64,000 nucleotides of DNA. It comes from Owenia fusiformis. Its lineage: Eukaryota > Annelida > Polychaeta > Sabellida > Oweniidae. The stretch spans positions 6,141,098-6,205,097 of the forward strand of contig CAIIXF020000001.1 in assembly GCA_903813345.2 (NCBI GenBank). Direction: 5' to 3'. Below the pieces are notes generated by a model, which was given only the letters and a program-made list of their open reading frames with translations, ran no database searches and was not told the DNA's origin. Position 1 is the first letter of the stretch; every line of letters starts with the position of its first letter. Below, in pieces: positions 35,101 to 50,100 of the stretch. Both the position numbers and the translations under genes were made by a program.

Positions 35101-38100
35101 CTGTACTTATAGATGCCTTGTACTTATAGATGTATAAACTTTTTAGGAATATAATTACACTTCTAAGCTATTTTATTGAAAATGGAAATGGCTAAGCATT
35201 GTGCTACTGATTGATTATCTATTTGCCTTTTTTGGTTCCTCTTTCGGCTCATCATTTATTTTTTCATTTGGTTCTTCCTTGGGTGTCTCTGCTGCTGGTT
35301 CATTTTCTAAGTTCACATCTTCTTCATCAGAATCGTCCTGTTTTTTGCACCAAAGTATATGATAAATTCACTTTACAATTTACAACATTTTCCTCTACAT
35401 ATACATACATCGTGTTTGAATAAGTTTTACAAAGTGATTATGAAAGAGTTTTTATTTGTATTATGAAAGCCGAAGTTCATATCAAACGTTAGCAAATTTA
35501 CGAGGGTAGGATCGTATCATAAGCCATGAAACTATTCTATTATTTTATAGAAATATCACTAATTTACTGTTGTGATTTCTCTCCATGAATTATGTGGTAG
35601 AAATAATTTGATAATAGCTAGAAAGGCTTTACCCATGGCTGCTTCTTCTTTTTGAATGTAGTTTTCTCAGGTTCCTAAAGGAAGGGCAGAACAAAAACAG
35701 GTATTAAACAAACGGGTGTGCAAGGATGGAAGGTAGACTACCTCAAAAGTCTTACTGAAATACGATAATATTCATACTGAATCGTAGTTTATAGTCTATT
35801 ATACATGGTTCATAAATTAAGTAGATTAAACAGAGGAATTTTGAATACTTTTTTAACTTCCTCTTCAACTTCTATTTTCTCTTCTTCTTTAGTTTCCTCT
35901 TTTGCCTCTTCTTTCGTTTCTTCTTTTACTTCTTCTTCCTCATCGTCAGATTCATCCTATAATGGCGTGTTGATATACAGTGCATTAGTTCCTGCATATG
36001 TAAGTTTCGAGTATCTCTCCTAGTTCATATGCCTAACACTAATATCAAGTGTATATAATACATATATTCGTTGGTGTAGTTTTAGTTGGCCAAAACTGGT
36101 GCTAACGCATTGAATTATTAATGCATGTTTATGGAGTTTATATATTGTTATGGATATGTATTGAAGACATGTGGTTGAGTAGAATTAAGATTGATATGAA
36201 TATTATAAGACTAGTTATGAAGCAAACATTATAGGAAGGATAATAGAAATATCACTAATTTAGTGTTGTGATTTCCCTCCAAGGATTATGTGGTAGAACT
36301 AATTTGATGATAGCTAGAAAGGCTTTACCCATGGCTGCTTCTTCTTTTTGAATGTAGTTTTCTCAGGTTCCTAAAGGAAAGGCAGAACAAAAACAGGTAT
36401 TAAACAAACGGGTGTGCAAGGATGGAAGGTAGACTACCTCAAAAGTCTTACTGAAATGCGATAATATTCATACTGAATCGTAGTTTATAGTCTATTATAC
36501 ATGGTCCATAAATGAAATAGATTAAACAGACGAATTTTGAATACTTTTTTAACTTCCTCTTCAACTTCTATTTTCTCGTCCTCTTTAGTTTCCTCTTTTG
36601 CCTCTTCTTTCGTTTCTTCTTTTACTTCTTCTTCCTCATCGTCAGATTCATCCTATAATGGCGTGTGGTTATACAGTGCATTAGTTACTGCATATGTAAC
36701 AGTTTCGAGTATCTCTCCTAGTTCATATACCTAACACTAATATCAATTGTATATAATGCATATATTCGTTGGTGTAGTTTTAGTTGGCCAAAACTGGTGC
36801 TAAAGCATTGAATTAATACATGTTTATGGAGTTTATATATTTTTATGGATATGTATTGAAGATTGAGTAGAATGAAGATGGATATGAATATTATTGGACT
36901 AGTTATGAAGCAAACATTATAGGAAGGATTATGACTAACTGTAGTTTAAATATGTAGAACATTAAAATATGACAGCACATTTACTTATCACGAATGACTA
37001 GTGTGTTAATAATGATCTTACCCATGGCTGCTTTTTCTTCTTAAATGTTGTCTTTTCTGGTTCCTGAATACGAAGTAAGGTATAATCATGCTTTGTAAGT
37101 TGGGAATTGTGGTGCTTATCATGTATTACAAATACTTTTTATTACGTAAATAAACCGTTTTGTAAGTACATAATACAACACACTTGTAACACAAATAAAT
37201 CATTTGACAGGGTATACATCCTTGTCAAATAAAACGGGTCGATGCAAGGTGAAATAAATTCAAATCAAGTCTTAATTAATTCTCAATTTGAATTTATTAA
37301 TTTCATTCCCAGGTCTATTGGATAGTTGTCAACGTCTTTACTTTTTCTTTGAAAATGATAGTGTCTTATGACTTTGGTCTCACCTTTTTCACTTCGTCTT
37401 CAACTTTTTCTTTAACCTTTTCTTCTACAGTTTCCCCTTCTTCATCGGAATCGTCCTAAAATGTATTATAATTAGGATAGAACGTTAATTCAATCGGAAG
37501 TATATATAGAATTGGTCAGTCAATCTTAGATTAAAACTCTGATTCATTCATTCAGCAGAGCAATTAAAATATTTATTTCATGATTTATATATATACGAAA
37601 TAGAAAACAAAGACAATATGCAGACAAATTCACATCATACCCACGGCTGCTTTTTCTTCTTGAATGTTACTTTTTCAGGTTCCTAAAATATTAACACATG
37701 CTGGTGAGAGGGGTTATCACATCAAAAGTTCTTCAATTATAATATCACTCATTGTTATACTGACACCTTGGTTAGTTTGATGCTATTTAATTTGGCGAAT
37801 TGAATTTTGACACTTGTCAGCTACTTACGTCGTCGGATACAGTCTATGATCAATTCATGCATTTCTAAAACAGTTAAGCTCCACCATCAATCTTATTTTC
37901 TAAATGGCAGATTAGGGTCTGTACTATGGTCTTAGAATTTTAGTAAAAATGTAAATTGACTTTAATTACAAAACTCGCCAAAATAAAGCATATGGCAAAT
38001 TAACGCAAGTAGCAGTATATAATCCTATGGTGCAACAATATGATTTCAAGATGATATAATACAAGTATTATATATATTGCTCTAAATTATACTCTGTTTT

Positions 38101-41100
38101 TTTTGCATACATGTAATACTTTGCATTGAAAGCATGAAGTATGAATGGTGAATACACTGGGGGGAAATGGTATAATTGTACATCTAAGTTATATCCAATT
38201 ATAACTTGAACAATCGATATCCTCTTGGTATTACGACAAAAGATGGTTGAAAAGTCATGAAATTATAAAATCTAGAATATGGTCAAACCAGGCAAACACA
38301 ACGCAGTCAGACTAATAATAAACAAAAACAACAGGCAAACACAACTTGATAATACACTTGAGCAATACATATTGTATGGCAATACAGATAATTGCAAAGT
38401 TATAAGAGCAAAACGATACATACCTTCTTCCTCTCTGACTCTTCCTTCTTTTCTTCTTCGTCAGAATCCTCCTAAATAATACACAAACACCTGGATATAT
38501 CAATTGCTAAATTTACAAAACCATTTTTTATTCCAAGCAATATCTAACTGAGATACATACAAATTTCACGTTGTGGGATAATTCCATCCAATGGTATTTA
38601 TTTGGTTTACTTTTTTTCTTAATAACAGATGGTTAATTAAATTGACAGACATGTTATTGTACTGATGGACTTTGTTTAATTGTTGTTTTCTGTATGCGTA
38701 TGTATCACCAAAGCATATCGTCATACCCACGGTTGTCTTTTCTTCTTGAATACAACTTTTTCAGGTTCCTATAAGAATATAAACATGCAGGTGAGAACGG
38801 GTGCTAAAACAAACCACTTCAAAAAATCACACTTTAAATATATGATATCTACAGTGTGGGCCAAAACATCGATAATTTTGTTTTGCTATAAATATCAACA
38901 ATGGTCTCTTGGAATCTTATTCTCATTAAAATGAATAGAGCAGTATTTAAATGACAATAAGAGTCCTAACCTTGTTGATCTTCCTTGCCACAAAATAGAT
39001 CTCGAAGACTAGTTTTCAAGTGGCCAACATGCAGAATTCCCCTTACCACATTTTGAATTGAAACTTTCAATTCCCTTTTTGTCTGGAATATGTTAATCAC
39101 CTCAACCAATGTGTCCCTCTGACAGATTGTGTACGAATTTAATATCAAACGATTATTTGAGGCATGTCCAATATCAATTGCAAGCTGCAATGTCAGCTTA
39201 AAATTTATTGCTGCTTTGAATAAATTAACCTGACAAATATTTGATTTTAGACCTATACCGTTTGTTAACCAATCTCTAAATATTTAAAGAACAATTGCAT
39301 CTAGTATGAGAGTGAATGTTTATCCGTCTGGAAATGTGCATATTGAAGTATTAGGTTCAACTAACACGGACATATTTGGAAAACTTACTTAAAATATTTC
39401 GTCCTACATCCATCACGCCTAACCATCGCGTAGGTAGGCGTCACTGTACAGCGTCAAAAAATAGCGGAGTACAGTTTTCTGTACGGTGACGCAAATTAAC
39501 TGCTTTGAAGTTAAAACTATGACATGGGTTTAAAAAAGATTAATTTGATGAAAACTAATACGATTTCATGTGAAATAAAAACAGCATTCTCTTAGGAATG
39601 GTTTTAACTTTGTAATTATGATAAATGTTTTACGAGCACTGTTCGGATTTTTTCTGAGTGAATCGGCCCACATAATCGACCAGAGTGAAAAAATGTGTTT
39701 TTTCACATTTTGTTTGGTTATTATTTTCCCTGCCGTCTGAGAGTATGGATTATTTTTATGAGAATATGTATTTGCCGACTAAACATTTTAGAACGGGCGG
39801 AGATTCAACAAACAACCATTCATTATGTATATTTAAAAAATATAAAATCTGTACGGTGACGCATCAGCTGTACATTGACGATTCATTATAATTTGTGAGA
39901 AGTAATATAAAGAATTCATTATTTATTACTTCAAATCGCATAAGTTTTGGTGTGGAAGTTCAAATGTTGATCCAATCAAGTATCCCTCGTATACATGTTG
40001 TCAAAATGATCAGTGAAAGTTACTGCAGTCACTTTTGCATTTAAGATGGCGGACAGGAAGTGTCGATCTCGATATTTTTAGTTTTCATCGAATTCTTTAT
40101 AGTTGGCGTCATGCTTTGATGAACTAAATGAGACTAGGCTTTTATGAAATGGAAATCATTTGTTTATATATAGTGCATGGACGCTACAATTCAACGATAT
40201 CTTCCATCACTTAATGGAAGGTTACTGGAAATGTGTGATACGGTAGGGGTCATGAAACCAAAAACTCAGTATATTTGTTGCTATGTTATTATTGTTTTAA
40301 AACAAGGGATGTCACAAGTAAATCTCATCTTGCACGTGTGACTTTTAGGATGAAAGATGCAATATCTTGCATGGGGTAAAGATGGCCATGTAGGCTATCT
40401 TTGTTAGTCATATGAGAAAAGCCTGGTCTGTATTTCAAATGATATCAAAGCATTGCGTCAACTTTCAAATAGTTAATTCCATGAAAACTAAAAATATCGA
40501 AATTAATACTTCCTGTCCGACATCTTAAATGCCAAGGTGACGGCTGTAAGCTTCGCTTGATACTTACCAGTGATAATGTATATCTGACGCTTCTTTACCT
40601 CTTGTTCGAACAGTAAGCTTAGAGTTGAATGTGTTTCAGTATTTAATCCTTGTTATCAGACATAAGAATTGATCTTTTCAATGTTGAATGGGATACAACA
40701 TTTGAACTTATGGAATCTTAAGTTAATACTGAGGTCATGTATTACACTTCATGAAATCTAAGGAATCGTCACCGTACAGCAGATGCGTCACCGTACATCT
40801 TTTTTAAAAAAATGCACTGAATGATTATTTGCCGAATATTCATCTGTTCTAAAATATGTAGATAACAAATACATATTCTCATAAAAATAATCCATACTCT
40901 CAGACGACAGGGAAAATAATAACCAAAAGAAAAGTGAAAAAACAACATTTTTCTCTCGAGTCGATTGTGTGGGCCGATCCAGTAAGAAAAAATCCGAGCA
41001 GTGCTCGAAAAACTTTTATCATAATTAGAAAGTTAAAACCATTCCTAAGAGAATAAGAGTGTTTTTATTACACTTGAAATCGTATTTATTTTCATCTAAT

Positions 41101-44100
41101 TATTTTTTTAAAACACCCATTATAGTTTTTGCTTCAACTCAGTTAATTTTCGTCACCGTACAGAAAACTGTACTACTGTATTTTTTGACGCTGTACGGTG
41201 ACGCCTGCTTACGCGATGGTTAGGCGTGTCCATAGGACTTCTTCAGTTTCTGTTGCGGGGAATTTGAAAATTTAGAGGGGCGTCACAAAAGGTGGTATGT
41301 GGGGTACATTCCTCTGTCTCTGTTAGAAATGGCCTCTTTGATTTGTCTTTTATGAAAATTGTCCTCATTGTAAGTTTTTCAAATATGTCAGTGTTAGATG
41401 AAACTGTAATACTTCAATTGCAGAAGTGATCTCTATATTTCCATGATTTCGTTTTTAAAAATCGATATATTATAAAGACTTATTGCCAAATGCAAAATGT
41501 CGACATTTTTGGCTCAACCTGTGCATTCGAATGGAGCTACAATATATTCCCAAGATGATCTGATAAAACTTCTACACCATATAGTTACGACTAATCAAAA
41601 CTAAAAGTGTATATAGATACTTGGCACATATTGTACGCATTGTATGCATTTCAGATATTCAGATATGAATGTCTATTGTCATCATGCACGAATTCTAAAA
41701 TTATGTCACACCATTTGCAATGTCAATTCACAATTTGCAGGAGAAACTCACGAAGAGGTATTTGCAAAAGATTCATACCAAAAATAAACACAAACCAAAA
41801 GACAAACCAAAACTACGTAAATATCATAACATATTGTACACGATTAGAAAACAATGACGAACATACCTTCTTTTCTGGTTCTTCCGTCTTTTCTTCGTCG
41901 TCCGAATCATCCTAGTTAAAATCAACATATGAATTAATCAATGAAAAACATATTTATCAATGTCGACCGGGTTTTACAAAGATTTTGTTTTTTCCTTTCT
42001 ACAACAAGCTCACCTTTAGCAATATTCATTTAAGATTCAATTTTCATATTCCATGACGTACTTTGTTCTAGTGATGCTGAGATATTCAGTATTTAGCTTT
42101 GATTTATCTTTACCACATGGTATGTACAGTTAACTGAATTTGTTTTTTCAATATTGGTAAGAATTTAGCTTATAATACAAGTAAATATGTGATATATAAC
42201 GTCATACCCATGGTTGTCTCTTCTTCTTGAATGTAGCTTTTTCAGGTTCCTAAAATATATGTAAACATGCAGGTGAGGTGAGGTGAGGTGCAAACAGAAT
42301 ATTTGTTCCTTCAGATGAAATATTTCTGTATGGTTCTATGATACTATATTCAAGCAGGATCTGACTATTCAAGACTATGTTGCGTAAATAACAAACTATA
42401 CGAGGGTGTACATGATTGTTGATAGGCAGGAGTGTCACAACAAAATTGATTCATAATTAAACTATACACTACACTATTACACTTCACTTCACTATACTAT
42501 ACTACACTACACCACACTAGACTACACTACGCTCTGCTATACCATGCTATACTATACTAGTAATACTATACTTTACTCACTATGTCATATCACACTACAC
42601 TATACTACACTACGCTCTGCTATACTATACTATACTATACTCACGGACTATTCTATAGTTTACTGTACTCCCGGACTATACACTTTTATACTATATTATA
42701 CTAACTTTACTATAGTAACTTTACTATATTTACTAATTTGATAACAAGAATTAAGTCTTGATCAGTCATCAAGACTTAATTCTTGTTGTCGTATCATGTG
42801 CGCAAAATGATGAACTCTACACTCTTAAAAATTATTACTTGGATTTCCTTATATTGAGAAATTGTACTACCCATTTTAAGTCAAAAATTACTTAAATAAT
42901 CTTTTAAGTAATTTTTAAGTAATTCATTTATGGTGAATTTACTAATGCAAGGAGAGAAATTGAAATACTTACTGTAGTAATTGTAATACTCATTTACATA
43001 ATTAAGCAATTAAAAAACTCAAAATGACAATATAAGTTAAACCTAAGTAAAATGAAGTAAAACTAAGTATTTAACTTTAAGTAATTTTTGTACTTGGGAA
43101 ATACTTGGGAAATACTCAAGTAATTCATTTTTAAGAGTGTACTATGTGCACAACATTTGAATCAAAAACGAGATGTTGAAATCGGAAATACTGAAATGGG
43201 GAACACACGGACAGATACAATTTCATAATGAACTTGTAATATGTACATTGTACCAGATAATAATACATACCACTGCACAGAATAAGGAAAACAATCATGA
43301 ACATACCTTCTTTTTCTCTGGTTCCTCTGTCTTTTCTTCTTCATCTTCGGAATCCTCCTGGAAAGACAAAGGTTAATCTATTTTGATGATTCAACGCATA
43401 ATATCCATTTGAGAGTTTGAAGTTTTTATATTCAATTTATCACTATTACATGCCTATGAACGTATTTGATGTACTTTGATGAGAAATCATTGAAGTGATA
43501 ACGAAGTTACAAACATAGCTAGTATGCTTGTATCAATTAACCATAACATCATACCCACGGCTGTCTTTTCTTCTTGAACGTAACTTTTTCGGGTTCCTAA
43601 AACATATGTAAACATGCAAGTGAGGAGAGGTGCCAAAACAAAACAACTTCATATAAAATATCACACCTAATAATACATGGAGCGAAAGCCACAAAGCTAT
43701 CAACTAATAATAAAGGGTTGTCTCAAAAATGTACCAAAAAGCTCAGATATATACCAATTGATAATTTCAGACATTTTGCATGGTTTTCTCCCCAACACAC
43801 AGTTTTTAGTTCAGTCTCGCTTTTTTGATGCTTTGACCCTTGAAACACGACATGAGACGACCAGGGAAAATATCACGGGGCGTCAAATCTGGAGAAAGGG
43901 GAGGCCCTCACAGTGTCTTTATTTTGTATACAAAGAGATCACTGACGTTCTGAAAGATGCATTGATAGAAATTCTTGCATGGCCCTTGCGTTGTGTGATG
44001 GGGCTTGTGTGATGGGGCAAAATGATCTTATTTGGATATCAATCGGTCTCCAAGCTAACCTGGAAGGTAGAATTACCGAACCATTTTACGATAATTGACC

Positions 44101-47100
44101 TGGTTCTCCTGCCGTCGTCATACCCGAACTTCTTTCACTGGGGTTATTTGAAAGAGCAATTTAACGCTTAGCAAAAAATAGTACAACTAAAGCCCATATA
44201 TTTGAAGAGAAATCCATAGCATTCGACCGGAAACATCATCAAATGTGATGAACAACGCAACAGGATTGTCATCTAATTGTGAGAAGGTTACATAGACCAT
44301 GTGGTGTAAAAAGTAAAGGGTTAAAAAGAGTTAAAAACTGTATATAGGTGAGAAAACGTACATGCTTTGGCTAGATGACATTGCAAAAAGTAAAAATATT
44401 GATTGTTTTATTTGTTATAATTTTGAGAAATTACCAAACGATTATACAGTATTGTGACTTGTACTAAATACTTAGTATGTGAAGTATTAAAATATGTTCA
44501 TGTACGTACATGTAAGCTTTTTGTAAATGGAGCTTCAAATTTCCTAAGTTCATACACGTTTTCAAATGGAATCAACAATAGGTTATATAAAGGAAATTTA
44601 CATGAAGTCAAATAGGTATTCTATGTTTATAATTATACCTCTATGCTTATGATTTTAAGAACTTCATGAGAAAATGTGAGATGATTTGCATATACAGGGT
44701 GATCACTAAGTTCTTGGAATTTCATTATTTTTTAACCAATTTACTTGAAATTGTCAACATAAATGTGAAATGTAATTATGATTTGAATAAAACAATCTCA
44801 ATGTAATATGATTTCACAATGGATAATTATTGTTACTAAAGCAACATGACATGGCGTCGTGGGTCAAACAAAAATTGGATTCTTTTTTATTTTACTTGAT
44901 CCAAAAGTATGGTTGATAAATACCTATTTGGTAGACATAGTTCTGTGATTTTGTATTCTTTCAAATATTTTTAACTACAGTGTCTATAGAAACATCTGTA
45001 TTACAGTGATATAACAGTGTACTTTGCTCTATTTTCTTATCTTTCATCAGACTCTCCGAGTCACAACCAATGGCTCAAAAGAGCGGGGAATTATCTTCCA
45101 TTGTAACAATGCTCCTTCGTACAACTCAAACTGCCCACACTAATCTTGAAGAACTAGGTTTCACACAGCTTGCTCATGCCTCATATTCCCCAGGATGAAG
45201 TATCATTAAGCTCCACTACATTTGGGATGTTGAAACATCATATGAGAGGTCATCAGTTTGATTCCAATAAGGGGCTGATTTCAACAACTTTAGCCAATCT
45301 TTGAGAAATAACAAATGGAGGGCTGGAAAGCGCCTCTATGGACTAGGTTTGTCAACAACGCATGTGCATTCAAGCTTATGGAAACTATTATAAATGAAAA
45401 TATCCTTTCTACATTGAATAATACTTCTAAATCAATGACTAAAAAATGACTGTGCTGCTCGTCGTGCAAGTAGCTAGTTTGAAGTCACCATGAAGGCAAG
45501 ATGGATGTTAAGCAGGAAATGTTCGTATTATCAGTCTTAATTTGCTGACTTGCGGACAGCTTTTACTAGTTTTATAATCACAACCAAATAAATTGTAGAA
45601 GTGATATGTACACGAAAGATTGTGTGTCAATTCAAATTTACACACTATACAATTTCAACTTAATTGGTTGAAAAATATTGAAATAACAGATCGATTCCCA
45701 GAACTTAATGCTCACCCTGTACATTATTTGAAATCAAATGCTAGTGTAAAAGATGCACAGATAAATGATGACATTAATTCAGAGTAATACAGTCGTTCAT
45801 TAGATCCCACTAACGTTTTATGAGAATTTGAAGTCATGGCTAATAAGAAATATCGCGTCTGAGGGCAGAGGCGCAAGGCATACTCGTACTTAGTACTTGG
45901 TATTGGCACAAACAGTGTACTTACAATTGTCTACTTACTAGCTAGTGGGGCGGGGATAAAGCAAAACTCCAAAAGGAATAACTCCCCTAACACCAATAGA
46001 TTTGTATGGTGCAACGATATTTCAAATTCTAATATAAGTGTCTAGACAGTATCATTTTACACATATAATATACTTTGACTTGAGCAAACAATGGGAACTA
46101 TCTACCTTCACAACATGAATTAGACATGCATGAACATTATTGAAACGGCGAGAACATTGTGACATTAAGTATGAAAACAAGTACCACAAACAGATATTAC
46201 ATTACACATCGAAATTGATAAAGACAAGTCACGAACAATGCAGTGAATAGATCGTTTACATACTTTTTTTTCCTCTGGTTCTTCTTTCTTTTCTTCTTCG
46301 TCACCAGAATCCTCCTAGATTATACACACATACAATTAACTAGTTGGGTAAAATCTTATTTGTATAAAGTATTAATTTGAAATACAAATGTATGCCTTTG
46401 TTAACTTGATAAAATTACCGGCAAAGCAGAACATAAAAATATTATACAGGAATTTACACTATACAAAAATACCGTAGTATATTCAGTCTGTTGGTATTTA
46501 ATATTAGAATTTTTCGTTTCCTTTGATATTGTTCCGTGAAGATGCGTTTGACCTAATAGATATATATCGAAGTAAGTTAAGTGGTCTGCTTTAATAATAT
46601 TACAACAAACTCACCCAGTCTTGTTTCTTCTTTTTGAATACTGCTACTTCTGGTTCCTTGAAAAGAAAGACTTAGTGTAACATTTAACTTTTACACCATA
46701 TCAGACCTTTACAACATAATTTCTAATTACCAGGCACCTGAAATTGAGTTTATTAAAACAAGTGTTACTACTTTATCATGTATCTATTAGATGAAATGAA
46801 AAGTGGCCAAAGAAACATAAACAGGGAGAGCCAATAAAATTGGAACATTTTGTAGAGTGACAGGGCAAGACCTCTACATGTTATTCTAGAATGCGTATTA
46901 TAACATTGCTATATCAAAACCCTCACCTTAACTTCTTCCTTTTTCTCATCTGCCTGAAATCACAAATGTATATTGGTTATTATGGTCAATACAAATTTCA
47001 TCAAAGATCAGTAATATCGTTGTATAATAAGCTTCAAGACCTCCCTCTGGTTTACGATATCTGTTTATCCCAAGTAAGCGGATTTTTGTCCATAAAGCAA

Positions 47101-50100
47101 CTATACCTATACAAAACAAAAAGTAGAATGTCTCTAACACCTTGAATCAAGAAGATTAGCATAATGATATGTCGCAATGTCGGATAGGATAATGATATTA
47201 GGGGAAATCTTGAAATTATGGATAAATTGATAGGAAAAAATATATGACATACCTCTTCTTTTTTGGCACTGCTCCCCTGGAGATGTATTATGAAAGGAAG
47301 AGTAGATTATAGACAAAGAAAGGCTTAAAATGAATATGATATGCGCGACACACATATACTGAAGCTTGTAAATAGAAGTATGTGTGCCAAGAGATAAGAA
47401 AAGGGATAAGTAAAAGTCATGGTATTATGAAAAAGGAACGATTTGCATAGAAAATATGTAATAATATTAATAATTTCTGTTTTTTTAATGTTTTTCATGT
47501 ATGGTAGACCATCAGGCCATCAGGGTGTCTTCCAAATGATGTATACTAATATATAAGATTCCGTACTTAGGATTTTACTTCATAATTATAACATAACATT
47601 AAAATTGAATCCAATCATCCAACTTCCAAACTCACCCATGGGTCATCATCTTCGTCGCTCTCCTCCTGTGTAATAAGAAGAAGAGCTCGATGAGAATATG
47701 GAAAAGGTATTGCTTCAGTTGCTACTGACCAGGTTTGAGAGAAAATAGTTATGAATATTTGAAACGATGTAAAATCGTATTCGAGTTGTGAACTATTGGA
47801 CAGGTAAAGTACAAGAGTAGATGAAAAGCAAGTAAGTAAGAGAAGATGAAAAGTAAGTAAGAGCGAATATAGAGGGATATATAGAAGAATATAATGTACA
47901 AGCAAGTGCCTTACCCAGTCTTTTTTCCTTCTGAACAAAGGCTTTGGTGGTTCTTTCTAAAAGTCAATAATATCATACTGTATATGAAGACCATATTAAT
48001 TCACACAACTAACTTTACGTAGGATGCAGTTAGAAACTCATGAATAGTATTACATTGCGAATACACATTGAAATACGTTCATACCTTTTCTTCCTCAACT
48101 TCTTTCTTTTCTTCCTTAACTTCGTCTTCATCCTACCAATGAACAATTTGACGTGAAACAGACAACTGCAAATTAGCACCTTATTGACATAACCCTTCAT
48201 AAATCTAAATATCTTGTTAAGTGTCATATGATTAAGAACTGGTATACTTCGAGTTTTATCATAGTACTCTGCATTATAATTATAATGACTATCTTTCCAG
48301 GCAAACAACTTGTACATAACACACGCCATGAAGTAAAAATGAACACATCATCAATACACCATACCAATACAGTACCAGATAACATATGGAATCACTATAC
48401 AGCAACTAACAATATAACACGTTGCAGCACTGGACATGGACATGCACTATTATTCCATTAATACATTGCATTACTATGCAGACAATGATAAAAGCTAATT
48501 TTTTAATCAATCCAAAAGTTTAGATTTTTGTCCTAAAACTACAAATGTATCCAAAAACTATAAAATGGTATTAATCAGTAAAAACATCGTAAACTCATTG
48601 TTATACTTCAATCATACAAAACAACCATTATAACGTCAAGCTAACATGCTAACCTTCGTTTCACTTGCCGGTATATCCTCGTCATCACTGTCTTCCTAAA
48701 TAATCAGCAGTGGAAATCTTGTTTTAGAAATGAATTTGACACACCGTGCTCAAAATTTAGCCTGTTTTGTGCTTTTTAACGCATGTATTTTGCTATTTCT
48801 TTTAATTCTAATGAGTCTTATAATACTTTCATTTTGAGCTGATATTTTGATGATATTGCAACTTTAATGTAACTATTGTGATTATGACCTACAGGGATTT
48901 ACCATTTACGATCTACAGGGATTTACTATATACTGAAAATCCCAATTAGAGCATTTCTATAATATTTTTCATATTAGTAAATCTTACCCAATCGGCTTTC
49001 TTCTTCTTGAAGACAACCTTCTCAGGTTCTGTCTGTAAAATTGTGCAATAAAATGATGAATCCACTTACCCTTCCAATCTATAAAATGCACTAATAGTCA
49101 TGATCATGCATTCGATGCAAACTACTAGCGAACCACTTCAACTAAGAAATGGAAATATGATTCAAGGTGCAAAAAACTTTTTATCATCTAAGTGTCACAA
49201 TCACAGATACAGAAGCAAAACTCGAATTTAGCAATGAATGTTCAATTGATCCAATATGTAAAATTTCATTTTCTAATTTATAACGATCATCTTACCTTTT
49301 GCTCCTCTTCTTCCTGAAAAAAGAAGTAAATAAGTGAGAACAATAGTCAAAATGTTCGAAGATAAATACACAACAAGCACAGCAAGAAAAGGAAAACAAA
49401 GACATGGAAAATAAAATAACATTATCCCAATCTATGATCGATCCAATGCACAATTAAGATTTCCTATTGAAATGAGGTTACTATTAGTATTATCACCACA
49501 TCTTGAAAACTAAATAATAGTCACTCGCCCTAGGCCTGGACCAGGATAATGACCATCATGGGCTGCCAATGTTGCCCTCAAGTCAATAAAGTATAGTGAG
49601 AATAGTCATGATAATAAGGTGGTGATAATGGCTGACAATCCCCCTAACCAACCAATCAGGAATCATAAGTACAACACAAAACCGTAGTTATAACAAAACA
49701 AGTTAAAAATCAAATTAAAAATATATTTCGCCAGAACTCTTGACATTTAAAATGAAAACTCACAAATTTCAAACTTTACAATATGTGATGTTATGGTATG
49801 GTAGATATTATTATTCAATATCATGTAGTTTTATTTGGAGTGTAATGAGTGAAGCTTATCCGCCATGATTTATGCATGCCAACACAAAACCGTAGTTATA
49901 ACAATACAAGTTGAAAATCAAATTTAAAATATATGTCGCCAAAATTCTTGACATTTAAAATGAAAAACTGTGCTTTCAAAATTTTTACTCATAACTTTCA
50001 AATTTTACAATAAGCGATGCTATGGTATTGTAGGTATCACTCTTGAAAATACATTATGTAATGAGTGAAGCTTATCCGCCATGATTTATGCATGCCTAAA

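Noticed and set aside
43677-44012. 111-codon plus-strand frame
   Set aside because: No recognisable domain, no splice context, antisense in an intron of the SH3BGR-like gene.
28984-46656. Regularly spaced short repeats resembling a CRISPR-like array
   Set aside because: The repeats are diverged coding exons with splice sites, and the spacing is hundreds of bases to kilobases in a eukaryotic gene.
47615-47938. 107-codon minus-strand frame as one exon
   Set aside because: It contains two real microexons (47915-47956 and 47636-47665) separated by an intron that happens to stay open.
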